Of a DNA stretch of 45,544 nucleotides, positions 35,362 through 45,090 are shown one piece after another. The position numbers were made by a program, and so were the translations under genes. Origin of the DNA: Syntrophomonadaceae bacterium. GTDB taxonomy: Bacteria > Bacillota > Syntrophomonadia > Syntrophomonadales > Syntrophomonadaceae. The stretch covers positions 6,863-52,406 of the forward strand of contig JAQUXM010000004.1 in the NCBI GenBank assembly GCA_028692415.1. Direction: 5' to 3'. The stretch's first letter is position 1; every line of letters starts with the position of its first letter. The notes beneath the pieces were generated by a model that worked only from the letters and a program-made list of their open reading frames with translations, was not told the DNA's origin and searched no databases.

Positions 35362-37332
35362 ATGACCTTTTATAAAAACAGCTGGCAATTGAATATGCAG
35401 ATAGGGGAGAGTAAATTGAACGAACAGGCATTAGGGACAGGCAAGGTTCAGTTGTGGACCACGCTTGAACATTTGAATATCCTCAGTGATAAGCTCAATG
35501 AACTATTCTTTATCTATGATAAAACCGGAATAATCAAATTCATGAATAATAAAGCACTGGAGGTTCTGGGATATGGAGCTCAGGAAATAATAGGAAGCAG
35601 TATGCTGTCGCTAACTACGGATGAATATAAGGACCAACTAAGGGTAGAAATGGAAAACCTTTTTGGTCAGGGCATAAGCAGTATTTTTGAACTACCGGTG
35701 ATTGGCAAAGATGGTGCCCAACGACTTATTCATTTTAAAAGTGCTCCTATTATTGAAGAGGGTGAAATACCCGGAGGAATAACGCTTGGACAGGATATAA
35801 CTGCGTACCGGTATGCGACTGAAGCCCAGCGTATTACCGAGGAAAAACTAGCGGCGGCTTTTAACCTCAGCCCGGAAATGATAGCCATTAGTTCTCTGGA
35901 AGACGGACGTTATCTGGAGGTTAACGATGCCTTTGTAAGCCTTTTTGGCTATAGCCGAGAGGAGATTGTCGGCAAGACGGTCCGAGAGTTGAAAATTTGG
36001 GTTAATCCCCAAAATCGTGCTCGTTTGCAGAGGATGGTATTAGAAAATCCAATAGTTCGCGGAATAGAAGATAGCTTTAGGAAAAAATCGGGTGATATAT
36101 GGAGAGGTATTTGTTCTTTTGCACGGCTTAATATTGGCGGAGAACCTTTCATACTAACTGTAGGCACTGATATTACTGAAAAAAGACGTATGGAAGACGA
36201 CCTGCTAAAGGCTAGCAAATTGGAATCTTTAGGCATTTTAGCTGGGGGCCTGGCTCATGATTTTAATAATCTACTCACTATTATTATGGGCAACCTAACC
36301 TTAAGCAAAATGATTAATCAAGATAACCCTGATTCACTCAAGTTTTTACAGGAAGCTGAACATGCAATTTTGCAAGCCCGGTGTTTAACCCAGCAACTGC
36401 TTACCTTTGCCCGGGGTGGAGCACCGGTAATGAAAATAACCACAATTGAAGAGTTAATCAAAGATGCGGTGACATTTTCCCTCAGTGGGTCCAGTGTTAA
36501 AGCTCAGTTTAACATTAAAAATCTATGGAAGGTAGAAATTGATGCGGGGCAGATCAACCAGGTTATCAACAATCTCATACTTAATGCGGTTCAGGCCATG
36601 CCTGACGGCGGAGAGATACGGGTTGCAGCAGACAACACCGAATTGGATGAATTTAATATGCATCCTCTAAAAGCTGGCCCTTATATCAGAATATCCATTA
36701 AAGATCAGGGACAGGGCATTCCCGAGCATTGTCTGGATAAGATATTTGATCCCTATTTTACTACCAAGGAGCAAGGAACTGGTCTGGGATTGGCTACCGC
36801 TTTTTCAATTATCAACCGGCACGGGGGTCATCTTTACTGTGAATCTTCAGCAAATGAAGGGGCCTGTTTTAATATTTATCTGCCTGCGGTATGTGATGAA
36901 GTTGAATTGGCCAAAGAAGAGGAACGTGTTCCTTTACAGGGCAAGGGGAGAGTGCTGGTAATGGATGATCAATACCGGATCCAAACCATGCTTGGGGAAA
37001 TGCTAATCCAGTTAGGATATGAACCGGAACTGACTAATGATGGAATGCAAAGCATAGAAAGATACCGGGAGGCTATGGCTAATGGAAAGCCCTTTAACGC
37101 TGTAATTATGGACCTGACCATTCCAGGGGGGATGGGGGGCAAGAGGGCGCTGGAAGGCCTCGTTGCAATTGATCCGGCGGTAAGAGTGATAGTCAGCAGC
37201 GGCTATACCAGTGATCCATTGCTATCCCAGCAGGGAAAATCAGGTTTTCAAGCAGTTCTGGCCAAGCCATATAGTATAGTAGAATTGAGTGAGGTATTGC
37301 AAAAAGTAATTCAAAATGAACAGGCTTCCTAA
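35362..37332 (+). CDS. PAS-domain hybrid sensor histidine kinase with C-terminal receiver domain
   Basis: Tandem PAS domains; LAHDFNNLLTIIMGN H-box; DQGQGIPEHCLDKIFDPYFTTKEQGTGLGL; C-terminal RVLVMDDQYRIQ...VIMDLTIPGGMGG. No obvious TM segments. Confidence 0.92.
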   Translation: MTFYKNSWQLNMQIGESKLNEQALGTGKVQLWTTLEHLNILSDKLNELFFIYDKTGIIKFMNNKALEVLGYGAQEIIGSSMLSLTTDEYKDQLRVEMENLFGQGISSIFELPVIGKDGAQRLIHFKSAPIIEEGEIPGGITLGQDITAYRYATEAQRITEEKLAAAFNLSPEMIAISSLEDGRYLEVNDAFVSLFGYSREEIVGKTVRELKIWVNPQNRARLQRMVLENPIVRGIEDSFRKKSGDIWRGICSFARLNIGGEPFILTVGTDITEKRRMEDDLLKASKLESLGILAGGLAHDFNNLLTIIMGNLTLSKMINQDNPDSLKFLQEAEHAILQARCLTQQLLTFARGGAPVMKITTIEELIKDAVTFSLSGSSVKAQFNIKNLWKVEIDAGQINQVINNLILNAVQAMPDGGEIRVAADNTELDEFNMHPLKAGPYIRISIKDQGQGIPEHCLDKIFDPYFTTKEQGTGLGLATAFSIINRHGGHLYCESSANEGACFNIYLPAVCDEVELAKEEERVPLQGKGRVLVMDDQYRIQTMLGEMLIQLGYEPELTNDGMQSIERYREAMANGKPFNAVIMDLTIPGGMGGKRALEGLVAIDPAVRVIVSSGYTSDPLLSQQGKSGFQAVLAKPYSIVELSEVLQKVIQNEQAS

Positions 37333-37462
37333 ATAGTCGTAAGCTTAATCCAAAATACCTAGATAATGTGTAAAAAGATTAAATATAGAAAAATTTCTAT
37401 ACAGAGGGTTGGCTTTAGCGTATTATGGTATTGTTATGATTCGGAAGGAGATGGGAAAAGCA

Positions 37463-38362
37463 ATGCGGGTGCTGGTAGCTGACGATGATGCTTTGTCCAG
37501 AAAAATTCTGGAGGAGTCACTTAACCACTGGGGATATGAGCCGGTTATTGCCAAAGACGGAGATGAAGCGTGGGACATGCTCAAAGAGGATGGAGGACCG
37601 ACTCTGGTAATACTGGACTGGGTGATGCCCGGAATGGAAGGGATCGAGGTATGCCGGAAGGTTAGAGCACGGAACACGGTGAATTATTTTTACATCATAC
37701 TCCTGTCTGCCAAGAATTCGCACTATGATGTTATCAAGGGATTGGAATCAGGTGCGGATGATTATATTATAAAACCGTTTCACTCGGAAGAGTTAAGATC
37801 CCGGCTCAAAATCGGCCAGCGAATTATTGAACTTGAAAAGAGGATTTTGTGTCTGGCGAGTACGGACTATTTAACTGCACTATTGAACCGGCGAGCCTTT
37901 ATAGAACGTATGGAAGCTGAAATTAACCGGGTTACCCGGGAAAAGAAAAGTCTTGGCATTGTAATAGCTGATCTCGATTATTTTAAATCAGTAAATGATA
38001 CCTACGGACACCAGGCTGGCGATCTCGTGCTGCAGGAATTTTCACGCTTGTTGTGTTCATCTTTTAGAATTTATGATTTTATAGGACGTTATGGAGGAGA
38101 AGAGTTTATTGTGGGGCTGCCCGGAGCCAGTGCTGAAGTTTCCGGGGCTATAGCCGAAAGAGTAAGAAGACGATTCGAAGAACACCGGACTCTGATTCCC
38201 GAATGGGATGCCGGAATTGGGGTTACTTCAAGTTTTGGTGTTGCGGCCATGGAAAACGGCCAACCGGAACTTAGTATAGACGGGCTGATCAAGCAAGCTG
38301 ATGCTGCCTTGTACCAGGCCAAGCAGCAAGGCCGCAATCAGGTAAAGATATTTAGAACTTAG
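37463..38362 (+). CDS. response regulator with GGDEF diguanylate cyclase domain
   Basis: MRVLVADDDALSRKILEESL...VILDWVMPGMEG...KPF; RYGGEEFIVGLPG catalytic loop. Confidence 0.94.
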   Translation: MRVLVADDDALSRKILEESLNHWGYEPVIAKDGDEAWDMLKEDGGPTLVILDWVMPGMEGIEVCRKVRARNTVNYFYIILLSAKNSHYDVIKGLESGADDYIIKPFHSEELRSRLKIGQRIIELEKRILCLASTDYLTALLNRRAFIERMEAEINRVTREKKSLGIVIADLDYFKSVNDTYGHQAGDLVLQEFSRLLCSSFRIYDFIGRYGGEEFIVGLPGASAEVSGAIAERVRRRFEEHRTLIPEWDAGIGVTSSFGVAAMENGQPELSIDGLIKQADAALYQAKQQGRNQVKIFRT

Positions 38363-38381
38363 CCAGGATTTATACTAAAAA

Positions 38382-38410
38382 TAAAAAAAACCCGTAAGGG
38401 TTTTTTTATT
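38382..38410 (+). terminator. rho-independent terminator, probably bidirectional between convergent genes
   Basis: AAAAAAACCC-gtaa-GGGTTTTTTT. Confidence 0.88.
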
Positions 38411-38438
38411 TTTAGTATTTTTAGAAATATAAATACTA

Positions 38439-38639
<201 letters not shown>

Positions 38640-38729
38640 CTATTAGCATTATAATGAACGCTTATTTGTTTGTCAATTTGATAAACAGTGGAATTTATCA
38701 ATTACAGCAGCTATGCAATGATGAATAAT

Positions 38730-38978
38730 AACGAGGCGCAAAGACCTCCCCCGCTTCTTTGAGTGGCCGGATTCATATTAACCCCCCATATTCGCAACAT
38801 CAGTAGTGCCCGCAGGGGTGCACCCACCTATGAAAATGGGGAAAGATTGCCACGTCGCTGCGCTCCTCGCAATGACAAGCACACTAGTTTCATAGCAATG
38901 ACAGGGCGGCGGACTAATCTCCCGCCTCGTTGCAGCGGTGTATTGAAACTGCTCCGCAGTTTCTTTCGATGCCTAAAT
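38730..38978 (+). repeat. two-hairpin dispersed element, copy E, interrupted by a CATTGCGAG-family insertion
   Basis: AACGAGGCGCAAAGACCTCCCCCGCTTCTTTGAGTGGCCGG...attaac [insert about 38783-38903] ggcggcggactaatctCCCGCCTCGTTGCAGCGGTGTATTGAAACTGCTCCGCAGTTTCTTTCGATGCCTAAA. Confidence 0.8.
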
Positions 38979-39036
38979 TTGATAAAATAATATTCATTGA
39001 TGGAATGTGCAGATAATATGGAACAGGAGCAAGAAA

Positions 39037-39681
39037 ATGAAATGTGTTATTCTGGCCAATGGTGAATATGAGGAGATTGAAGTTTATCATGATATAGTTC
39101 AGGAAGCCGATATCATTATTTGCGCTGACGGCGGTGCCAATTATGCAAGGCAGATGGGGGTTACGCCCGGTTATATTATTGGCGATTTGGATTCTATTTC
39201 AGCAGAGGTCAAGGAATATTTTGCTGGCCTAAATGTAGAATATCAAAAATACCCGCGCCAGAAAGACTTTACCGACCTGCATTTAGCCCTGGCACTGGCA
39301 GATAAACTAGGGGCGAATGAAATAATTCTTATCGGCAGTTTGGGGAAAAGGTTGGACCACACCCTGGCCAATATATATTGCGGAATAGAGATGGCGCAAA
39401 AGGGCAAGAGAATTATGCATTATTCGCCAAGCTGCACGGTTTATCTGGTCACTGATTATCTGCGCCTAAGCGGAGAAGCAGGTGATCTGGTGTCAGTTAT
39501 GGCATTAAGTGACAAAGCCAGCGGGGTTTATGAAAGGGGCTTTGAATATCCACTGGAGGGTGTGGTAATGGAAAGCTGTAACCCTTTGGGCGTATCCAAT
39601 GTATTACTTGGCGGGGATTATGGGGAAATAGGCCTGAAAGAAGGAATCCTGGCGGTGTTCCATTACCCGAACAAGAAATAA
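39037..39681 (+). CDS. thiamine pyrophosphokinase
   Basis: MKCVILANGEYEEIEVYHDIVQEADIIICADGGANYARQMGVTPGYIIGDLDSIS...YPRQKDFTDLHLAL...GSLGKRLDHTLANI. Confidence 0.93.
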   Translation: MKCVILANGEYEEIEVYHDIVQEADIIICADGGANYARQMGVTPGYIIGDLDSISAEVKEYFAGLNVEYQKYPRQKDFTDLHLALALADKLGANEIILIGSLGKRLDHTLANIYCGIEMAQKGKRIMHYSPSCTVYLVTDYLRLSGEAGDLVSVMALSDKASGVYERGFEYPLEGVVMESCNPLGVSNVLLGGDYGEIGLKEGILAVFHYPNKK

Positions 39682-39857
39682 TATACAAAAGGGAAAGTAG
39701 ATAGGGCTATTTTGCGAAGAACGATTCATTCTATAACAATTTTAATGGATCAGGGGCAGACTTTGCGGCAATTCGGGGTACGATTCGAGCTCTAACAAGC
39801 TTGTCTGGGCACATGCAAGTACATATAAATATAGCAGAAGTGAGTTTAGGGAATTCC

Positions 39858-39880
39858 TCCCCTCACCCCTAACGCCTCAC
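39858..39880 (-). repeat. heptad array upstream of cdaA
   Basis: cccctcacccctaacgcctcact. Confidence 0.65.
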
Positions 39881-39899
39881 TTGCTTGGAGGAAAATGTT

Positions 39900-40754
39900 T
39901 TGGATTTGAGTATTTTGTCCGGGATTTTTGCCAGCCCCTGGGATATCATTCGCAGTTTGTTGGACATAGCTATAGTTGCATATGTATTTTACCGCATTTT
40001 ACGCTGGATAAGCGGCACCCGCGCTGAACAGCTGCTCCGGGGTTTGATTCTGCTGCTCTTGTTTTCGCTGGCCGCCAGTTATTTGCGCCTGGATATGGTC
40101 AAATGGCTGGTGGAAAAGGTATGGATAGTATTTGCCATCACCTTGCCCATCGTATTTCAACCGGAGTTGCGCCGGCTTCTGGAACAGATTGGCCGCGGCA
40201 GTTTTTTTGCCCGTTCCAATATAGAAATGGAAGAGTATGAAAGCATAATTAACGAGATTGTTGATGCTACTGCTGTATTATCCCGTAACCAGGTTGGGGC
40301 CTTAATAATATTTACCAGGGAAACCGGGATTAACGAGTATCTGGAAAGTGGAGTTTTCCTGGATTCTCTGGTTTCATCAGGATTGCTGGTCAATATCTTT
40401 GTGCCCAACTCACCTCTGCACGATGGGGCCAGCGTAATCAGCGGGGGGAGAATAAAAAAAGCCGCCTGTTTCTTGCCTTTGAGCGATGATCCGCATCTGG
40501 ATAAGGAACTGGGGACCCGCCACCGGGCCGGGCTTGGAATCACCGAGGTTTCCGATGCTCTGGCCTTAATCGTATCTGAAGAAACCGGAACCATATCGCT
40601 GGCCAAGGAGGGTAAGCTGCAGCGTTATTTGGATACCCGGAGCCTTAAGGAGCTTCTTCGCCAGGAGCTTTTATTGCAGGAAAAATGGAGCGAAACAGTG
40701 CGAAGGAGGTGGGCTGGTGAGTCCAAGACCCCCAGGCAAAACGATCGGGCTTAA
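39900..40754 (+). CDS. cdaA: diadenylate cyclase
   Basis: Three TM segments, then EYESIINEIVDATAVLSRNQVGALIIFTRETGINEYLESG...NSPLHDGASVI...GTRHRAGLGITEVSDALALIVSEETGTIS; start probably TTG 39900 after GGAGG. Confidence 0.95.
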   Translation: MDLSILSGIFASPWDIIRSLLDIAIVAYVFYRILRWISGTRAEQLLRGLILLLLFSLAASYLRLDMVKWLVEKVWIVFAITLPIVFQPELRRLLEQIGRGSFFARSNIEMEEYESIINEIVDATAVLSRNQVGALIIFTRETGINEYLESGVFLDSLVSSGLLVNIFVPNSPLHDGASVISGGRIKKAACFLPLSDDPHLDKELGTRHRAGLGITEVSDALALIVSEETGTISLAKEGKLQRYLDTRSLKELLRQELLLQEKWSETVRRRWAGESKTPRQNDRA

Positions 40755-41646
40755 AGTGATATCCATTATATTTGCGGTTTTATTGTGGCTTTATGTTGCC
40801 AATCAGGGAGAACTTACGGCCAGCCAGGATTCCATAAAAGTACAGCTGCAATACCGGCATCTGGCCCAGGGCTTGAGTGTAAACGGACCCGAGCAGGTTT
40901 ATGTCAAACGCTGGGGTACTTTGCGGGAAAACCGGAATATTATTGCTTATGTCGATATGGCTGGTCTTGCTCAGGGCAGCCACCGTATCCCGGTCAAAGT
41001 TGAGCCGGTAGCAGGGGTGATTTTAACCAGTGTCAAGCCCAAACAAATTGATGTCGTCATCAATGAACTGAAGGAAGAAACGCTTCCTGTAAAATATGTT
41101 GTTAGCCGTAACCCACCTTACGGTTATGAGTTGCTGGATGTAATCATGGAACCTGAAAAATGCCTGCTTAAAGGAGAAGAAACCGCAATCCGCGCCGTAG
41201 TTGAGGTTACAGCCGCAGTGGATCTTGGGGAGGCTAAAGACTTTACAACCCTTAAAGTGCCGCTTCAGGCCAAAGATAAAGGAGGCAGCGTGCTAAGCCA
41301 GGGAATAAGGATCGTTCCTGATAAAGTATCGGTATATGCAGTAATCGGGCAAATTCAAAGCAGCAAGAAAGTTAAAGTCAAGACTGAATATGCCGGAAAT
41401 TTAGGTTTGGGATATGAATTGGGCAAGATAGAAATAAGCGTGGATGAAGTAATGGTTTTAGGGAGCAAGGAACAACTGGAAGGCATTGAGGAAGTTAGCA
41501 TCCAGGCCATTGACTTGAGCGGTAAAGTAGAGTCCTTCAGCCAGGAAAGTGAAATTATTCTGCCTTCGGGATTAAAAGCTTACCCGGCTCGGGTAATGGT
41601 CAATGTCGAAATAAAGCAAGTTATTGAAAAAGAGGTTGTGGAATGA
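40717..41646 (+). CDS. cdaR: YbbR-domain protein, CdaA regulator
   Basis: Overlaps cdaA; N-terminal TM VISIIFAVLLWLYVANQGE; YbbR repeats (e.g. LPVKYVVSRNPPYGYELLDVIMEPEKCLLKGEE). Confidence 0.9.
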   Translation: MSPRPPGKTIGLKVISIIFAVLLWLYVANQGELTASQDSIKVQLQYRHLAQGLSVNGPEQVYVKRWGTLRENRNIIAYVDMAGLAQGSHRIPVKVEPVAGVILTSVKPKQIDVVINELKEETLPVKYVVSRNPPYGYELLDVIMEPEKCLLKGEETAIRAVVEVTAAVDLGEAKDFTTLKVPLQAKDKGGSVLSQGIRIVPDKVSVYAVIGQIQSSKKVKVKTEYAGNLGLGYELGKIEISVDEVMVLGSKEQLEGIEEVSIQAIDLSGKVESFSQESEIILPSGLKAYPARVMVNVEIKQVIEKEVVE

Positions 41647-43295
41647 AACTCCGGGTAAGGGAGATAAAAATGCCCCTGGAACATGATGAAAGTCAATTAA
41701 TTGATGCTGTGGCCCGGCGGCTGGGGGTCAGCAGCAGTAAAATAGCGGCTTTGAAGCTGGTGAAGAAAGCCGTAGACGCGCGGCGCAAAACCGTTTGCTT
41801 CAGCTATACTGTAGACGTGGAATTAGATAACAAGATTAAACTGGCTAAAAAGGTTCTGAAAGCAGTGAGCATAGTCGAGGTTCAACCGCAAGCCGCCGGC
41901 AATATTCCAGCAGGATCCAAAAAGCTGGAGCATTCACCGTTAATTGTGGGGGCTGGACCGGCCGGTTTATTCTGTGCCCTGTACCTGGCCCAAAACGGTT
42001 ATAAGCCAACGCTTATTGAACAGGGGCAGGATATCGATCGGCGGGCCAAAACTGTTAACCGGTTCTGGCAAAAGGGATTGCTGAATCCACTTTCCAATCC
42101 CCAGTTTGGCGAAGGAGGAGCCGGGGCTTTTTCCGATGGCAAGCTCACAGCCCGAAGTGCTGACGCTCGTATTCCGTATATTTTGCAGACTTTTGTCAAA
42201 TATGGTGCCAGCGAAGAGATTTTATATGTAAAAAAGCCCCATTTAGGAACTGATGTTATTCAAGCGATAGTTAAAAGAATAAGGCAGGAGATTATTTCGC
42301 TAGGTGGGGAATTCTATTTTGATGCCTGTATGACAGACATAAATATTAACCGATCGAAACTAAAAAGCATAATAATAAATAATGAGATAGAAGTACCGTG
42401 CTCGCTGCTGGTTCTGGCAGTGGGAAACAGTGCCCGTGAGGTTTATCGCCTGCTTTACCGCAAGAATGTAAACCTGCAGGCCAAGGCTTTTGCGGTGGGG
42501 GTCAGGATCGAGCATCAACAGGAATTGATCGACCGCATCCAGTATGGCAGCTTTGCTGGACATCCCCAGCTTGGGGCCGCCGATTATCACCTTACTTATC
42601 AGGACCCGGCAAGTGGAAGGTTATTTTATACCTTCTGCATGTGTCCCGGCGGTTATGTGATAGCAGCAGCATCAGGACCGGGGCAGGTGGTTACCAATGG
42701 CATGAGTTACCTGGCCCGCAATACCGGAATTGCCAACTGCGCGCTGGTGGTTACGGTTAACCCTGCCGATTGGGGTAACCGGCTGCTGGGAGGGATAGAA
42801 TTTCAAGAGAATTTGGAAGATAGAGCTTTTAAGATGGGTGGAGGACAGTATAGAGCTCCCGCCCAGTTCTTAAAAGATTTTTTAATGCAAAAAAGCTCAG
42901 CAAGCTTGGAAAATTCCCTGGCGACGTATCGACCGGGAGTGGCTCCAGCGAATTTATGGGAGCTTTTTCCCCGTGAAATATGTGAAGTAATGGACCGGGG
43001 GATCAGACACTGGGAGCAAAAAATGCAGGGCTTTATAAATGACAAAGCGGTCTTGACCGGTGTGGAAACCCGTACCTCAGCCCCCTTGCGGATCGAAAGA
43101 AACGAGGAGATGACTTCCCTGAGTCTTGGCAACCTCTACCCCTGCGGGGAAGGAGCCGGTTATGCAGGAGGGATTATAAGCTCAGCCCTGGACGGTGTAA
43201 AGGTAGCGGAAAAAATTATGACCAGTTATGCTAAACCAAAGGAAAAGCTAAACATAGCCGGCAGCAGTGTTTTAAACGCCCGCGAGCTTTTTTGA
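41643..43295 (+). CDS. FAD-dependent dehydrogenase (COG2509-like)
   Basis: SPLIVGAGPAGLFCALYLAQNGYKPTLIEQGQDIDRRAKTV...NPQFGEGGAGAFSDGKLTAR...LYPCGEGAGYAGGIISSALDGVKVAE; conserved position between cdaR and glmM. Confidence 0.92.
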   Translation: MKLRVREIKMPLEHDESQLIDAVARRLGVSSSKIAALKLVKKAVDARRKTVCFSYTVDVELDNKIKLAKKVLKAVSIVEVQPQAAGNIPAGSKKLEHSPLIVGAGPAGLFCALYLAQNGYKPTLIEQGQDIDRRAKTVNRFWQKGLLNPLSNPQFGEGGAGAFSDGKLTARSADARIPYILQTFVKYGASEEILYVKKPHLGTDVIQAIVKRIRQEIISLGGEFYFDACMTDININRSKLKSIIINNEIEVPCSLLVLAVGNSAREVYRLLYRKNVNLQAKAFAVGVRIEHQQELIDRIQYGSFAGHPQLGAADYHLTYQDPASGRLFYTFCMCPGGYVIAAASGPGQVVTNGMSYLARNTGIANCALVVTVNPADWGNRLLGGIEFQENLEDRAFKMGGGQYRAPAQFLKDFLMQKSSASLENSLATYRPGVAPANLWELFPREICEVMDRGIRHWEQKMQGFINDKAVLTGVETRTSAPLRIERNEEMTSLSLGNLYPCGEGAGYAGGIISSALDGVKVAEKIMTSYAKPKEKLNIAGSSVLNARELF

Positions 43296-43297
43296 GA

Positions 43298-43430
43298 GGG
43301 GATACACCAATAAGGTACGGGGACACACCATGAATATATGGGGACACACCAATAATGTATTGGGACACACCTTCTATCGAAGGAATGTCCCCGTCGCAGG
43401 GAATGTCCCCCATCAACTACAGCATTAATC
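43298..43430. repeat. 21-bp direct tandem repeat (GGGGACACACCnnnAAnnTAT) followed by inverted GAATGTCCCC copies
   Basis: Units at 43298, 43319 and 43340 of 21 bp each, plus a divergent unit at 43361; then ggaatgtccccgtcgcagggaatgtcccc. Confidence 0.85.
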
Positions 43431-43722
43431 GCACCCGATGGACTTATGCCTGCGTTTGAAAGGAAAATATTCCCGTATAAACAAATGATTAGATCAGGCA
43501 TAAATGTAAATAAAAGGAAATTATGAGGATTAAGAATACAGATAATCAATGTTTTAGAATAAGATGCAGCCGGTAGACAGTATAACACTGAGGGCGCATA
43601 ATTAATAAACAGCTGCTTAGTCAGCACTGCTTGGATTGAATAAAAAGTGAGTTTTGATTGTACCCGGGGGTGCAAACCAGATATAGTGAAAAGCTTATAA
43701 TATGTATCGGGAGGAAAATAAA

Positions 43723-45078
43723 GTGGGAGTGTTGTTTGGTACTGATGGAGTAAGAGGAATTGCCAATGTGGAACTTTCACCGGAGATGGCCTTTCACTTG
43801 GGCCGGGCGGGAAGCTATATGCTGGCTGAAAAGAATACCGGCAGCCGGCCTCGTATACTGGTTGGCAAAGACACCCGTATATCGGGGGACATGCTGGAAG
43901 CCGCTCTGATTGCAGGAATTTGCGCAACGGGTGCGGATGTATTGACGGTAGGGGTCATTCCTACTCCAGCAGTGGCCTATTTAACGCAAAAATATGAAGC
44001 ATCCTGTGGAATAGTTATATCCGCATCGCATAATCCCGTACAGGACAACGGAATTAAATTTTTTGGCCCCAGTGGTTACAAATTGCCCGATGAACTGGAG
44101 AATGAAATCGAAGCACTGGTGCATAAAGGCACGCGTAATTTGACTCGTCCTCAGGGTGAAGAAATTGGCAGAGTCTATGATGTTGCCGAGGCCGCGAACA
44201 ACTATCTCGACTATTTGATATCCTGCTTTAACCTGGAAGGCAGTCTCAGTGGTTTTACCATCGTTGTGGATTGTGCCAATGGGGCGGCTTTTGCTACGGC
44301 ACCCGAGATGTGGAAACGGCTGGGCGCGCGGGTTATAGCCATACATGATAAACCCAATGGGCTGAATATTAATGATAAATGCGGGTCTACGCATACTGAG
44401 GGCTTAAAGAAAGCGGTTATCCAGAATAAAGCTGATATTGGCATCGCCTATGATGGAGATGCCGACCGGTGTATAGCTATAGATGAACGGGGCAATGAAC
44501 TGGACGGTGATCATATACTGCTGATTTGCGCCCAGGATATGAACAGCCGTGCCCAGCTCAAGCCTCCACTAGTGGTGGCAACGGTCATGAGCAATATCGG
44601 TTTGGATATTGCGCTAAGACGGGAAAATATTGCGGTGCAAAGCTGCAAAGTCGGGGACCGCTATGTGCTCGAAAAGATGAAAGAAACCGGAGCACTGCTG
44701 GGTGGAGAACAATCCGGGCATATCATTTTTTCACAATTTGCCACTACTGGTGACGGACTCCTGACCTCGCTTAAACTGGTTGAATTTATGAAACGTTCCG
44801 GCTTGTCGCTGTCTGAACTGGCCCGGGGCTTGGAAAAGCAACCGCAGATGCTGGTTAATGTTCGTATGGATAATAAAGAAGAGATTTTGTCGCGCCCGCT
44901 GGTCCAGGAAGCATTAAAGAAGGCTGAGGAAAGACTTGGGCAATGCGGCAAACTGGTGGTAAGACCCTCGGGGACCGAGCCATTGGTCAGAATTATGGCT
45001 CAGGGTCCCGAACAGTACCTATTGGAGGAGGTGATTGATGATATTAAGCAAGCCGTTGAAACGGCCCAGCAAAAATAG
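43723..45078 (+). CDS. glmM: phosphoglucosamine mutase
   Basis: VLFGTDGVRGIANVELSPEMAFHLGRAGSYML...GIVISASHNPVQDNGIKFFGPSGYKL...DGDADRCIAID; GTG 43723 after GGGAGG. Confidence 0.96.
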   Translation: MGVLFGTDGVRGIANVELSPEMAFHLGRAGSYMLAEKNTGSRPRILVGKDTRISGDMLEAALIAGICATGADVLTVGVIPTPAVAYLTQKYEASCGIVISASHNPVQDNGIKFFGPSGYKLPDELENEIEALVHKGTRNLTRPQGEEIGRVYDVAEAANNYLDYLISCFNLEGSLSGFTIVVDCANGAAFATAPEMWKRLGARVIAIHDKPNGLNINDKCGSTHTEGLKKAVIQNKADIGIAYDGDADRCIAIDERGNELDGDHILLICAQDMNSRAQLKPPLVVATVMSNIGLDIALRRENIAVQSCKVGDRYVLEKMKETGALLGGEQSGHIIFSQFATTGDGLLTSLKLVEFMKRSGLSLSELARGLEKQPQMLVNVRMDNKEEILSRPLVQEALKKAEERLGQCGKLVVRPSGTEPLVRIMAQGPEQYLLEEVIDDIKQAVETAQQK

Positions 45079-45090
45079 TCCCGTAAGGGT

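Noticed and set aside
38763-38990. Plus-strand ORF 75 aa
   Set aside because: Spans the nested repeat insertion (...RCAPRNDKHTSFIAMTG...), repeat-derived.
39682-39899. Possible riboswitch upstream of cdaA
   Set aside because: No recognisable c-di-AMP (ydaO) or other riboswitch core; region ends in a heptad array.
43298-43430. Possible CRISPR-like array
   Set aside because: Unit length is 21 bp with no constant-repeat/variable-spacer architecture and no cas genes; better explained as REP-derived tandem repeat.
43226-43927. Minus-strand 233-aa ORF antisense to glmM 5' end and FAD dehydrogenase 3' end
   Set aside because: Low-complexity translation of the 21-bp tandem (YWCVPIYSWCVPVPYWCIP) and antisense of real genes.
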